A stretch of DNA of 64,000 nt from Desmodesmus armatus (Eukaryota; Chlorophyta; Chlorophyceae; Sphaeropleales; Scenedesmaceae): positions 1 through 64,000 of the forward strand of contig VIIQ02000229.1 in assembly GCA_007449985.2 (NCBI GenBank), in the 5' to 3' direction. The translations under genes were made by a program, and so were the position numbers. Positions 20,037-33,490 of the stretch are shown piece after piece (the stretch's first letter is position 1; every line of letters begins with the position of its first letter). The notes beneath the pieces were generated by a model that saw only the letters and a program-made list of their open reading frames with translations, was not told the origin of the DNA and searched no databases.

Positions 20037-23000
20037 TCATACATGCATATGCTGATGCAACCCACGCGAACGGTCCACAACATAATTGCCTGGCAAGAAA
20101 AAGCTCTGCCACGAAGGCAGCCAGACTGCTGTGGTGTCCACAGAACATGCGGCCTCTTGCAGCTGCTTGCACGCTGCTCTGTGGTTTGCCCAGTGGGTGG
20201 CCTGGCAGCTTCGGCTGCAGTACCTGCAACAAAATGCGACACGGCACAGCCTATCAGCAAACCTGAATAGATCTGAACTAGAGAGAACCTTCAAGATGCA
20301 GATTGCCATAGTGCAGGCAGCCTCCTGAATTTCAGGATGACTGCAGTTGACAGGCAGCATCAATCAAGCAGTGCCGAAAGCTCGTAGCAAAGATACTTTC
20401 AGTGTCTGCGCTGCTTACCTTGCCACTCCACAGCCGCCGCACACGCATGCTGCACCTCCCACCAGCTGAAGCTCACTGGCGCCCAAAAGCGATGTGCAAT
20501 CGGGGTGATTGCACATCCACGGCACCGGCAGCTTGGCACACAGCCCCGCAGCAAGCTTCTGCAGCTGCTGTGCAACACCTGTGAGCCCCTTGTACTCCAG
20601 GCAGCTCTGCAGGCACTGCTGCGGCAGCATGCTGGCACTGATTTTGCCCAGCGCTTCCTGCACCACTGGCTCCTGCTGGGCAACCTGACTTACAGCACAT
20701 GCACCAGCACATGTACTGTCTTGCCCCACACTGCTGCCGGCATTGCAGTCATCGCTGCCAGCACTGCAGTCACTGCTGCCGGCATTGCGGTCACTGCTGC
20801 CGGCATTGCAGTCATCGCTGCCAGCACTGCAGTCACTGCTGCCAGCATTGCAGTCCCCGCTGCCAGCACTGCAGTCACTGCTGCCGGCATTGCAGTCCCC
20901 GCTGCCAGCACTGCAGTCACTGTTGCTGCTACAATGGATGCCGCCGCTTGCAAGCTTCTCAGCACGGGACATGGCCGCATTCACCACAGCCGCACACCCC
21001 TCCAGCTGCTGCAGGATCTCCTGCGCCAGCATGACCTCATTTTCGAGCTTGCAGTATGTAGGCAATGCAGCCTCAGGCCACCCCGGTGTTCGCCACAATA
21101 GGGGGCAGTACGAGAGGGTCGGAGCTGCACGCTCTTGGACCTGCGGTAGCCCCTGCATGGCGGATGTGGAGGATGAGGTTGTGCATTCAGCCTGGTGCTC
21201 TGCTTTTGCTGCTGCAGCTGAACTCTCAGCAGCCCCGTGAAACAGCACCTGAGTAGCAGGGACAGGACAGCAAGGACAGGCACAGCAAACACATTATGCG
21301 CAGCAATCCTCGGTTTCCAAGTCTCAAACGACAGAAGAGGCATGCATGCGCATTGGATGCATGGCTTGCAGCATATGCAGTAAACAGTCAAGAACCATTG
21401 CCAGGTGCTGCAGACGAGCCAGAAGCCTGCACAGGTGCTCCTGCAACAATCACAGCAATTCAAATACATTATCACAAAACAAGACACACCTAGTGTCTCT
21501 GTGCACCCGTCACTATTCGTGTTGCTCACTGGGAGCTATGCAGCACCACATAAGATCACAAGTGGCACAGAGGCAAGGCATGCAGCAGCTGCCAAACCCA
21601 TCGCACCCAACGCACCTGTTCCATGGTCTTGTCACTTGGGGGTATGGAGCCTGCAACAGGCTGCACGTTGGCGGGTTCTGCCGCGCTGTTGCTGCCTAAT
21701 GCTGCCCCCTGGTCAGGGGCGATGGCAGTGTCATGGAGGGACTGCTGTGCGGCCTGATAGCAGCTGCTGCTGCTGCTGCCGGCCGTGCTGCTGCTGCTGT
21801 CGCTGCTGCTATGTGCCCAGCGCCTCAACACTTCAACTGTCTCCTCAAGAGCCTCGCTGACAAACACGAGATTTCGACAAATGTACACCAATCTGTCAAA
21901 GAGGCTGCAGCTGCATGTCGATATGCTGCCACTGAACCTTGCGGGGCAGCTGCTGCTGCTGCTGCTGCTGCTGATGCAACTGCTGCTGGTCGCGGAGGCA
22001 TCAGCTGCCGCAGCTGCAATCGCGAGTGTGCGCAGATGCAACAGTCGCGAGGCAGCAGCATGCAAGCTGCCCGCCAACAGCACCACCCACGCTGCCACCA
22101 CAACACGCAGCTGTGGCGGGATCGGCATTACATCTGGCTGCCGCGCCAGCATGGCCTTCCCGATGTAGCTGGCCAGGTCAAACAGGCTTGTTGTGAGGTG
22201 TGTGTGCAACTGATTAGCACCAGTGCCAAAACAGCCCCTCAGCGAGATCAACGGCGTGCGCGGGTGCAGCTGCTGGTGCCGCGACACCTTGCTCAAGCTG
22301 ACTGCAAGGCTCAGCACATGCAGCTGCAGTGAAGCATCAGACATGGGACGGCCCACGCACAGCAGTTGCAGCAGGCTCTGCCCCACAGGGCGGGTGACCC
22401 CTGGGGCAGCACTACGGGCATCGAGCGCCCAGCTGCACTCAAAGAGGCCAAGCTGCAGTGCTTCAATTACCTCACTGACCTGCAGGCATGTGCGCACATC
22501 CTCACCAACGCCAGCAGTGCTGCTGCTGCTGCTGTCGCCGCTGCTGATGTTGCCGCTACTGCTGCTGCTGCTGCGCAGGAGAGGCTCGCGCAGCAGGCCC
22601 CTGCTGACGCCCTCCAACACCACTGTCAGCGCCGCACTGCTGCTGAATATGCTTGGCGGCACATCCAGTGCTGAGAGCTTGCGCACCAGCTGGACAAAGC
22701 TGCAGATGCTGCGCAGGCTGTTGGCCACCTGCGCGCACCGCCGCGGCTCTGTGCAGTCACATGGCAGGGGACCGGATGCCTCGGGGCCTCCCAGCCTCTT
22801 GAGGCCCCCTACGGCAGGCGGCAAGCCGCCTGACAGCTCCTGCAGCAGCTGCGGAAGCAGCTGCAGTGCAGCATCTAGAATGGGTGCCACAAGCTCGGGC
22901 AGGGGTGCCACAGTCCCCACGGGAGAGGCTGCTGTAGCAGCACCAGCAGCACCAGCAGCTGCTGGTGCCTGTTGCAAACCCCCTGCTGCTGCGGCCGCGG

Positions 23001-24377
23001 CAACTGCTGCAGCGTACATGCCAGGCTGAACCCAGCACTGCACAGCAGCGTCGGCGGCGCTGAGTGCGGGTTTGATGAAGCGCCCTGATCCCCACTGTGC
23101 TGCTACCTGCAGCGCCAACAGCGGCAGTGCCCACACACAGCGCTGCAGCAGCTGCTTCTGTTTTGGGCCCCTGCAACCCACAGCTGCATGCAGATACTTC
23201 GCCAGCGTGCATAGCATGGCGTTGTGCTGCTGCTGTGCCTCTGGGCTGCGTCCATTTGGCAAGACCCCGCATGCATCCCAGGCAGCAGCTGCTGCAGCAA
23301 CCGCAGCTGGCAGGACATGAGGGGACATGCCTGCAGCCTGCCACAGTTGCTGAGCCATGTTCAGTGTGTGCTGCCGCTGCTGCTGCGGCAGATGCGGCTG
23401 CTGTCGCCGCCCGTCTGCCCCTCTGCTGCATTGGCATGTGCCGCTGCCGTGGTTGCTGCTGCTGGTGCTTGTACTGCCACCTGTGTTCACGCTGCTGCTG
23501 CATATGCTGCTGCTGCGGCACATGCTGCACGTGGGGGCCTGCAGCAGGTAGCAGGTGGCCAGCACCAGCTGAGCCATCAGCAGCTGCAGCAAGGCGGGGC
23601 TGCGCAGCAGCCCGCACCTGTCCTGCTGCTCATTCACGAAGCTGCAGCATGTGCTGGTGAGCTGTACCGTTGCTTTAATGGCTTCCTGGAAGTGTCCTGC
23701 AGAGCTGTCTGCAAGGCTCCGCTGCAGTGCTGCTGCTACCTGCAGCGTACTCCCCAGCACCTCGGACAGCGCTGGGCTCTGGGAAAGCACAACTTTTGTG
23801 TGCGCAAGCTGCCCTTTTGTGTGCGCAAGCTGCCCAGCCCACTTGACTAGGCACACAGCCAGCTGCTGCTGTGGTAGCAGCTGGGGGGAGTTGGCCAGAC
23901 CGCCCAGGGTTGCTGCCAGCCGCTGCTGTGCTGCTCCTATTCGGCACTGAATGCTGCGATCTAGTAGCGGCTGCATAATCCAATGCTGGCTGCATGAATC
24001 AGCACCTGGACAGGCTGTGACGAGCTGCATGATGGCAGCTGAGGCAGCAAGTGCGCTGCAGACGGTCGTGGTACGGCTGCAGGGCTTCTGTGCCTCTGCT
24101 GAAAGTAGCTCAGACAACAGCTGTGGGAGGTTTCTGGTGCATTCTGCAGCTGTCCTAACCAGCAGCTGGCTCAGGCGGGGGTCAGAGTGCTGCTGCTGCT
24201 CCTGCGTTGTATGTTCAGCAGAAAACCGCAGAGCACCTTGTCTGCTGTGTCGTGCAGTAAGATTTTCAAATCTTCAGCGAGGTTTTCAAAGGGCTTTCCA
24301 AGCAACTTCCAAGAGCGAACAGTAGGGGTGCAAATTGCACTGCAGCTGCAGGTTGGCAGTGCTGTTGCACCCGACAT
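20037..24377 (-). CDS. Large MYND zinc-finger protein E
   Basis: Model: exons 24237-24377, 21616-24201, 20419-21248 and 20037-20223, giving about 1247 residues, nearly the same as paralogue F (1244). The long N-terminal body is helical, Ala/Leu/Gln-rich with Ser runs, and not otherwise recognised. The C-terminus is a MYND-type finger: W-M-C-N-H-P-D-C, C-V-C-G-G-C-G-V-A-R, then Y-C-S-R-S-C-Q-A-T-H-W-A-N-H-R-A-A-C. The last intron cuts the finger inside the Arg codon before Y-C, as in F and G. MYND fingers usually bind proline-rich partners. The first intron would be only 35 nt (24202-24236); a one-base error is the alternative. Residues encoded at 20741-20935 are a Cys-Asp-Asn-Ala-Gly-Ser repeat. 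Confidence 0.72.
20741..20935 (-). repeat. In-frame 15-bp/30-bp coding repeat in gene E
   Basis: Alternating units of the type CAGTCACTGCTGCCGGCATTG encode repeats of D-C-(N/S)-A-G-S-(S/G/D) on the minus strand, about thirteen units. It lies upstream of the MYND finger and may form a flexible Cys-rich linker. Such repeats often vary in length between alleles. Confidence 0.8.
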
Positions 24378-25095
24378 GATGATGGTGGTGCTGCAACGAT
24401 CGAAAGACAAAATCGCAGGGTTAGTGCAGTCAGGTGAAAGATCGGTCGCTGTCTCGCCTGGTCAGGGTCCTCACTTTTTTTTGTCATGATCAGTCAAACA
24501 TCACATCGGTGGTTAGCAGTTCTTCCTACACATGAATGCAGCTGCTAAGGTCCAAACGCTTTGCTGCAATGTGGACATCACAATTTGTTGCTTTAGGGAA
24601 CTGCAATTGCTGGCCTGCTGGCACTGGCTGGGATTCACTGTTAACAACGTTGTCAACCGGCTCTCTCACTGGGGTGCTCCGACCACACAGGACTGGAACC
24701 TGGAAAATTAGGATGTTGTCTACATTTGTTCAGGCTGAGGCCGCCAATCTTTTCCTTCATTGATGTGTAATCACAACATCTGAGCTTGCGACAATTCTTG
24801 CAACTGGCTGCTGGAGATTGCACTCAGTCCAGCTGACACTGCTGGGACAAATCCTCTCGTGTGTCACCTTGCTGGCTCAGCATTTTCACCACCAGTGCAC
24901 CACACGCCTGATTTAATGAAGACAGCTGCATTGTGCCGACCCATCATGGCATGCAACACCCCAGCTGGTCGTGGTGCCAGCCTGGCAGGAGACATCGAGC
25001 GTGACCATCTCAGACGCAAACAAACCCGACCCAATCCACTCAAAAGCCGTACAAGAGCATGTATCAAGCATGCATCATCACACCTAGGTGTAGGC
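24378..25095. other. No supported gene
   Basis: Spacer between the start of MYND gene E (minus) and the 3' end of IFT81 (minus). It should contain the promoter of E next to 24378 and the IFT81 3' UTR next to 25095. No further coding sequence was recognised. Confidence 0.45.
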
Positions 25096-28000
25096 CTACA
25101 AAACCATGACGTTTGCCGCAGTCGGTCCTGCAGCAGGAGCCCAGCGCCCAGTACTCAGCAGGAGATCGTGCCCCGTCGCCTTGCTGGGGCTGTGGGCAGC
25201 TGCCGCGACTGCAGCCAGCTGCTGCTTGGTCTGCAGCAGCTGCAGCAGGTCATTCATCATCCCTAGCTGGGCCTGGCCATGCGTGCTGCGCTCCTCTGCA
25301 TGCCGTTGCTGCTCCCTCAGCTTTGACAGAGAGGCCTCCGTCTCCAGCAGTTGCGCTTGGCACCTGCAATCAACAGCAACAGGTCGCACAGGTCGTACAG
25401 CGCATCAGGCATGTCAATGCAAAGTTGGACTCGCTGCGCAATGCAGTAGCTGCTACCCCAGCAGAGGTCGTCGGCCTATTGGCGTGACAGCAACCCCGTG
25501 AATTTGAAGCACATTCGCTACCTGGTTTGCCGCCTAAACTCGCATGCCCAGGCCTTGTGAAGCTGCTGACAAGCCCCACTAGCGCTTCAAGAAAACATTC
25601 ACAACACACATACATGCACACATACACAGACTTTGACTGGGATAAAGTTCACCGAGCCAGACGCCACTGGCGTCTGGACCACCGGTCAAATTTCAACAGG
25701 CATCATCTGGGCATCAGGCTGACTTGTCAGGCTCACCTGCGCTTGAGGTCATCAGCCCCAACAGCCTGCATGCGCTGTGCAAGACCATCCAGCTCCTGCA
25801 CTCGCTTGCGCGTCTTCTCTAGATCGCTGCTTGCACCCTCAACCTACACACCATGAGTCGTACACGCACACCATGATACTGTGATTGTCACATGGCACAG
25901 GTACTGTCTGACGCCTTGTGCAAAGCCAACCAGGCCCATGGATTGTCATGTCATTGATCGCATGTACTTGTAAGCGTCACGCTACAGTGCAGCGCTACAG
26001 TGTGGCGCTCTGGGAAATGCTCAGGCGTCTCTGCTGGCAGCATCCCACCATGCATTCGACATGGTGACGTTGAAGGTTTTGCTGAACCCTAATCAGCTGT
26101 TTGGTACGCCAGCCGTTCACAAAGGCACTAGTTTGCCCAACAAAAAGTAGTGCAGGAGAGGCCTACACACATGAAACCCACCTCCTTCTGCAGCTCAGTC
26201 ACTGAGCCCTGCAGCTTGGACACAGCGCCCTCCAGCCCTCCCACAGCAGCATCGTACACAGCCTTCCGCTCTGCATGCAGAGCCTCCAGCTCCTGCAGGC
26301 GACAGCAACAATATGCTGTTGGGCTGAGGGGCCCAAAAGGCTTACGAGGGGTGAGCGCATACCTATACCAGCACTGAGTACCGCAGTTGGTGCAGTAGTC
26401 ACCATAACACGTCAGCAAGCATGCCGGCATTGCTAAGTAGCCTGTGAGCTGCCCACAAAAGGCCAATCATCAGCTGGGCTGACTGTTCTGCTGTCAGCAG
26501 CGGTCAGTGCCAACCCTCCATGCTGGCACTCTGGCTTCCATCTGCGGGCCCCAGCCGCAGTGATTTTCAAAGCCAGACGTACCTGCTGCTGCTGCCTCAG
26601 GCTCCTGAGCTCCTGTATGGCTGGAGCTAGCTGCGCCTTTCTCTGCTTGATGGCTGCAGCAACCTGCTCCGCAGTCACACCACCCTCCCCATCATGGCCC
26701 AGATCCGTCGTGGCCGTCCGACCAAGGGACTCTGCACCAAAGGCCTGCAAAGAGCAATGACCAACAAACATGAACAGGGACGTGGTGAGGCCCCCAACAT
26801 GCATTGCTGGGCGCTGCCATGATGCTCTGATGCAGTCAGAAGAGGCTTTCTCTGGACACTGGCTGGCGGCCAGGGCATGAGCCAGAGACGTGGCCTGACA
26901 GCCAGGCATCCTCTTAGCTGCCGGTTGTGCATGACAAGGCTCCATTAGGGCAGACACAGAGATTGCTGCTACAGACGACTCACCTCACTCATTGGAGCTG
27001 GGTCACTCCGTGGTGCTGTGCCTGTTGGGTCTTGCGCACGCAGGTCTTCCTCTGTCTGCTGCAGCACATGCACCTGGAGGAACGAAACAAAGCATTGCAC
27101 ATACATTCACTTGCAACCACCATTGCAGCAACTGAACGGCAGCCTAGCAAGTCCTGTCACTGATGATCCAGCAGACATCCAGCTGCGCTGCCAGGCCGCC
27201 ACTCCTGCTGAGCTGGATAGGAGGTCTGATCAGCTGAAGCCTTGCACTCAATTGACAGCATGTGGCTGCAGCACCCTGCGCAAACCCACCTCTGACTCTA
27301 GCTCAGCCAACTCCTTCTTCATGGTCTTGTAAGCAGGCAGCTGGTTGCCAATCAGTCAACAGCATACATGGCTGCAGCACCCTGCACAATTGCATGTGCT
27401 TGCGGTACCCTGCTTCCAACCCACCTCTGCCTCTAGCTCAGCCAGCTCCTTCTTCATGGCCTTGTACGCAGGCAGCTGAGCCTTCACAGCCTCGTACTTG
27501 GCCTTCCAATCAGCCTCAGTCACCACGCCGCCATCGCCTGCACCACCCTGCCCCTGGGGCCTAGCACTGCTGCTGTCCAGAGCTGCTGCCAGGCCGTCGT
27601 GCCGCTCCTACAGGAAGAAAGCAAGATACATGTTGTGCAGCGTGGAATTTGCACCAGCAGCAATGACACATGCAACTGTCAGCCATACACTGATGTAGCT
27701 GAGAAGAGACACAACAAGGATGTCTCCCTATTGCCAATCTGTCAAGCGCTGGACATGTGTGCTGTCAGTCTGCAGCTCCAGTGCAGCTACGGCGCTTGTG
27801 GGCCCCCAACCTGCTTCCTGCGGCCGCACCTGCAGGCGCTGCAACTTAGCCGCCAGCCCCTGCTTCTTGCGTGCCACAAGGCTGTAGCTATGAAACTTAC
27901 AAATCTCAGCCAACACTGATACATCTAGGACAAGTAGTGGCAAGAGCTTCTTGCAAAAAAACGAATGTCTCCAAATGCCGCATCTGTCAAGCGCTAACCT

Positions 28001-31000
28001 TGCATGCTGTCACTCTGCAGCTATGACACGTGCAGGGTCAAACCCCGCTCACAGTACCCGTTCTTGTGGCCATACCTGCAGGCGCTGCACCTTCGCCGCC
28101 AACTCCTGCTTCTTGCGCGCCACAAGGCTGGACATCTGCTGCGCCTGGCGGACCTGCGGGCAGCAGGAAATGCATCCAGGAGTGGCAGCAGGTGGTGAAA
28201 TGGGAGTGACAGTAGCTGCGCTGCAGCAGTAGCTTGTGCAGCGATAATATCTGCTTGACGTCCCTAGCGCGCCGTACATCTGGGATGTTTGCCAGGCAGA
28301 CCAACACACGGGTGATTGACAAACTGCACCAAAGCCTCTGCTGCTGCTGCAGAATGCTGGTGCGGGGTCCTTCCATGCTGACAGTGTATGCGGCATCAAC
28401 TGCTTCAGGCTGAAACCATCGCATCCCCAGTCCCAGGTGACGACATCTCTACCAAGTGCCTTCAAATCAATGCATTCTCACATCCACACACGCGCGCATT
28501 CGACACCTACCTGCAGGAACGCCTTGTCAGCGGCCCTGGCCCTCTCCATGTTGCTGATGCGCTCCTGCACCGCGGCCACCTGCTGCTTCAAGCTGGACTC
28601 CTGGGACAGCAGCCGCTGCAGGTCACCCTGCAAGGAGTGACAAGGCGGCAACTTGAAGCCAGTTCTGCGCCACATGCTTCAGGCACTGAGTTTGCATTGC
28701 TGTCTTTGATTGAAAACCTGTACCTCCAAATAGGGTGCGCATGTCTAGGTTTGTGCAGTTGCAGGCGTGGATAGCTCTCAGCTTGTGTGCAACCTGTGGT
28801 GGAGCAAGCCCACCAATTGCTCAGCTATACATCACCTCAGTGTTAATGCCGTTGTTGAGTGTGGCCTGCACTGCTGCCAGCCGGCTCTGCTTGGCCTCCA
28901 GCTCCTTTGGCCACTGAGTGGACACCTGCAGTCAGGAAATGCAGCATGCAACAGCACAGCAGAGCTTACGCCAGGGCCATGCAGGATCTGAACAGGCAGC
29001 ATGACTACACAATCTCTAGTGCCCTAAGAGATTGGGGCAACACACAGGCACTGGTGGAGTCTATCAGTATGGTGTATGCGGTGCAGCTTCAGGCGCCTTC
29101 AACAGGACCATTGGATTTGCAACAGACACGGATGCTGTGTGATAGCGCCATTATCATCATCATCGGCAGGGACACACTGTGTGGCAGTGCCACGCCCACA
29201 GGGCACGCACATTTCATGTACATGCACGCAGCATAACATATCGTGGCGACAACCAACCGTTGGCGCAGTGTGGCAGCAGGTTCAACTGCTGTAGGATCAC
29301 CTGGTGCCTGAGGCGTGCCACATCATCTCTCAGCACATCCAGCAGCTTGGCGCCGTCTGTGTCGCCGTCTATCGCCCCTCCATGCCGCTGCAGCTGCGCC
29401 TGCATCTCACGCAGCCGTGCTTTGCTGCGCTGGTGGCCCGCCTCTGCCCGCTCCAGCTGCTGCTGCTGGGCCTGCACGGCAATTGAACAATCGGTTAGTC
29501 ACACGTCCTGTGGGGACATGGTGTGTGCTGGCCTGCAACTGTACAGCACGCACCAGCCCTGTCGCCTGCGTCAATTTGTGACGCAAGCCGCAATCCTTAC
29601 CCTGCACTGAACATGACTGTAGCAGGCAAGCACCGGCTTGCAGCTGGATACTGACTTGTGCAGTAGCTTTTCACATCGCATCCTGGGAGTGCCGGTCGTG
29701 CACATCCACATGGCTTACCACGAGCTGCTGGCTGATGGCCACTTCTCTGTCATGCTCCTGCCGCAACGCCACACATACGTCCCTGTAGTTGCCAGCATCC
29801 GGCAGCACTGCAGGCAAGAGTCAAAGCAGCACGGTATGGCAGAGCACACTCTTGGCACACGACTGTGTTTCCTGTACGCGCGCTGTTGCATGCAGGTGAT
29901 GACTTGCAAGATGCTGCATGACATTCTCAGGCTTGTCAACACTGTTGCGCGGCATGCTGTCTAGGGTTTGGGGCCTGTCAGCTGCCTGTTGAAGCTTGAA
30001 CCAACCACTATGTGTCCATTGCTCACCTGCTGCCTGTGCCGCTGCTTTCTGGACCTTGTCATTCAGCCGCTCCTTCTCTTCCTCCATCTGCTTGATCTGC
30101 ATGCGCAGCTGCGGAAGCTCCCTGCAAACAGACAACAGTCAACGCAATCGTCAAACTGATTGCCATGCACCTGCAACAGGACAAGCGCATGGCCGCATGC
30201 CAGCTGGCGCCAAACCACAAACTGCGGTGCAGCTGACTGGTCACCCAAATGGACATGACACCGGCATTCTAGCCCCTGCTGCTGTAGCTGAATACAGTGA
30301 CGGAAGCGTCGAGCAGGGCAGTGTGTCTTCCTGCTGCTGTACCTGGAGCGACCCGCATGCCAGCAGCATGTGGCTGTACTCACTTGACGTGCTGCTGTGC
30401 TGCATCCAGAGCTTTGTGCGAGTTGACAAACTCTCCCTGAAGCGCCTTGATTTCCTCCCGCAGCTCAATGACTTGCGGGTCATACAAGAGCTCGTCAGGC
30501 ATCTGCAACATCAGCACCCACACAACACGCACAGCGCGCTTGCAGCAGTTCAGCACAGTCAACTGCTGGTGCCGCTGCTGTCAAGTGTAACTAGGATGCT
30601 GGATGTGCTGAGGTGCTGGTTCCCCAAGGCTCTGGTCTCCGCATGGTGAGGCTGTAGCATTCAACTTCGCACCTCACAGCAGACCACAGCAAAGCGCGGA
30701 CAGTCAGAGCAGCCTGCAATGCCACCTTTGCAGTGCAACGCCGTGAGAGCCGCAATCTGGACTGAACCTGTTGCCAAATCATAACAAGAACACAAAGTGA
30801 TTGTGCACTGCGTCAGACACAGCATCGCACCTCTGGGAAGCTGAGGTAGAAACCGACAAAGGCCCTCTTCTCCAGGACCTGTCCTTGAGACAGCACCCAC
30901 TTGAGCACTGTGTACACCACGTCCCTGTCACCTGCTGCCAACAGCTGCTTGAACTCGCCCCTGCAGGACAGACAAATGGATTCGTGCTCAACAGGCTGGC

Positions 31001-31586
31001 GTCCATGTGTGCTGATGGTTCATGACAAGCCATGATGTAGCTGGAAAAGGGTGCACGGTGTCTTCCATACGATGCTGTGCTGATGCTGCAGCAATCAGAA
31101 CAGCTGCTGTCTGATCTGTCCTGTTGCTGCATAGACGGTGCACTCACGGCTCCATGTTGGGCTGGTACTTGACCATGCGCAGCAACCCAGCGATGCGTTC
31201 TGCGGTCTGCTCTGGAGCCTCCCCGGACGCATCCCTCTGCGTGGCATGGTGGTGGCAACATGGTTTGAATGGTGCTCAGACCCGTGCATGATGTTGAGTT
31301 CTGCTGCAGCAGTGGTGCAGCACAATCACAGCTAAACAGGCAAGGCATGTACCTGCAGTGTCTTCGGTGAAACTTTATGAAGAACATCGCTGAGAAACTG
31401 CAGCAGCTCCTGAGGCTTCTTCTCACTGCAAGCACAGCACAGCTGCCCCGTCAGCAGACAGCAGCAGCATCGCGATCCCAGAAGTGGGTCCAGCACAAGC
31501 TCTGCTGACCTGAACGTGAGCAAGCTGACACCTAGGTTGTATGGCGGAGCATTCAGCTTGCTGACTATGTAGTGTACATCAGCCAT
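25096..31586 (-). CDS. IFT81: Intraflagellar transport protein IFT81
   Basis: Seventeen exons join in frame to 682 residues (human IFT81 has 676): 31510-31586, 31353-31425, 31148-31236, 30831-30960, 30384-30502, 30027-30121, 29719-29807, 29301-29471, 28836-28925, 28511-28627, 28076-28153, 27425-27607, 26984-27073, 26583-26744, 26182-26292, 25737-25843, 25096-25363. All introns are GT-AG. Residues 1-120 form the calponin-homology-like domain (Y-N-L-G-V-S-L-L-T-F; L-L-Q-F-L-S-D-V-L; P-E-Q-T-A-E-R; L-L-R-M-V-K-Y-Q-P-N). The rest is coiled coil, with K-E-L-E-A-K and E-L-R-S-L-R-Q matching the human protein. IFT81 is an IFT-B core subunit; with IFT74 it binds tubulin for transport into cilia. The intact gene implies that cilia are made at some life stage. 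Introns 11 and 12 hold partial exon copies. Confidence 0.93.
27258..27424 (-). repeat. Partial duplicate of IFT81 exon 12 in intron 12
   Basis: 27258-27347 repeats the 3' end of exon 12 with its donor and adjoining intron: it reads L-P-A-Y-K-T-M-K-K-E-L-A-E-L-E-S-E then GTGGGTTTG, compared with L-P-A-Y-K-A-M-K-K-E-L-A-E-L-E-A-E. An AG before L-P-A-Y could act as a phase-0 acceptor, so a 17-residue tandem exon is possible but unproven. Confidence 0.65.
27717..28130 (-). repeat. ~246-bp duplication copying part of IFT81 exon 11
   Basis: Sequence from about 27717 recurs from about 27963 (offset 245-246; TCTGTCAAGCGCT at 27738 and 27983). The upstream copy includes exon 11 codons L-V-A-R-K-K-Q and L-Q-R-L-Q plus a donor (27830-27884). 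Its nearest acceptor is out of phase, so it is probably a non-coding relic. Confidence 0.65.
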
Positions 31587-32157
31587 GGCGAGCTGCTGAC
31601 AAAAGCAGAATTGGCGGTATGATGGGAGTTGATTGTTCACTCTTGTGAATCAGGGCTTCAAGGTCCAAGGTAAGGCCAGTAGTGCTTCTGTCTGTTTGAT
31701 TTGACGGTTATGAACAGTTCTGCAAGGACACTGTTGCACTCCAGGTCATTCATGTTCAAGTGATCGCACATGCACTGAATGCATGAATGGTCGCAGCCAC
31801 GAAGCAACCCCAATGATCATGTTGGACACAAACTAGCATATGCATCGTTTGAGGTTCCCAATGCCTAATATAACGCACTCCTTCTGAACTGCCTGCGTCA
31901 CTAGTGACTGTAACGTCTGTTTGTCTGCTGGCTGAACCAGATCACTCTTGTTTGACAGCACATTCGCAGTTCGACAATCAAGCTTTGCATCCACTTTGAT
32001 ACTGACACCTCCCCACCACGTCACTGTATCTGCACAACTGCCCATTTCCAGTCTGGACAGTCTGCTGCTGTGCGTCCCGCCACATCCTGGGCAAACCCAC
32101 AACAACTCAAGCACATCCTGACTTACTCAACGGTTCAATTGGGCGTTTCCAGGCAGC
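31587..32157. promoter_or_regulatory. Divergent intergenic region, IFT81 / MYND gene H
   Basis: 571 bp separate the IFT81 start (minus) from the start of gene H (plus), so both promoters should lie here. No definite element was recognised. An open frame at 31833-32114 (minus) has no support. Confidence 0.4.
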
Positions 32158-33294
32158 ATGGCGCAGGATGACAAGTGCAACTTCCTTGACCAGAAGGAGC
32201 GCGAGCTGTTCATCAATGACTGGATGTTCTGCATCCATGGCCTGGAGTGGTGCCATAAGTGTACAGTTGACCACCGCATGTGCAACAATGCACAGGTGAA
32301 TCCCACTTGCTGCCTTTACAGGCTCTATTCATGCTCCTGCCTCGCCAGCATGTCTCTGTGACACAGCAGTAGCAACGGCAGCAGTAGCAGCAGCAAGCTG
32401 CTGCTAAGCAGCAGCAAGCTGCTGCTAAGCAGCAGCAGCACTCACACAAGCCCTACAGTGGAAGAATGTCATCGTGTCATGTCTGTTGAAATTGCTCTCA
32501 ACTTGCACCACCCTCATTGAGTGTTTGTTTCACTGTATGGTCAGCAGTCTTGCCAGTGGCAGGCAGGCCTGACAAAACCTGCATGACTGTGAGTGATGCC
32601 AATCACCCTTGACCCCACTGCCTGTAATGCTGATTGGTGTCTGCCGTGTGGCCCTGGCCGGCTGCAAGTGACTTGGTGCCTCCTTGATGACTCGTACTAT
32701 CTGCAAGTGACTTTGTCCCTCCATGTTTTGTACTGCACTGTACTGCTGCACCCAGATCGAGGATGATTTGACAGAGGAGCAGATGGAGCTGCTGACTGAC
32801 TACGGCCTGGAAGACTTTCTGGACCGGGAGCAGATCAAAGGTACACGCAGCTCAGCAGCAGTGTGAAAACTGGGCTTTGCTTACCTCCAAAGCACAGATA
32901 GGAGTGCAATTGCAGCAGTTGCAGCAATGGCCACATGCCCAGTCACCAGAGTTTCCCCTTTTCTGGCTGACACTGCAGTGCAGCGCACAGACCTTGCTAC
33001 GGTACACTGCCTCGAATGCATGCCCACACCACTGACACTTGCAGGACAACAACCCTGTTTGTTGCACCAAAACCCTCCATGCGCTGCATATCTTGACCCC
33101 TGTTTCTGCTTCCCCATCAATCCCTGCTGCTGCAGTCACCAACTGGAAGGTGCTCCCCAACAAGAAGGTCGGCTGCACTCAGCACAGCACAGTGGGCTGC
33201 AGCCGCTGCTTCGACTTCAAGCAGCAGATCCTGGACCGCCTGCCCGCCCTGCAGGCAAAGGCTGATGCTATGATGGCAGAGTTCAATGCACGCA

Positions 33295-33351
<57 letters not shown>

Positions 33352-33437
33352 CAGCCTTGCAGCCCAGGCAGAAAGCACCAGCAGCGGCTCCGGCACGCAG
33401 CAGCGCTGGCACATCTCAGGAAACGCCTGCTGCTCAG

Positions 33438-33490
<53 letters not shown>

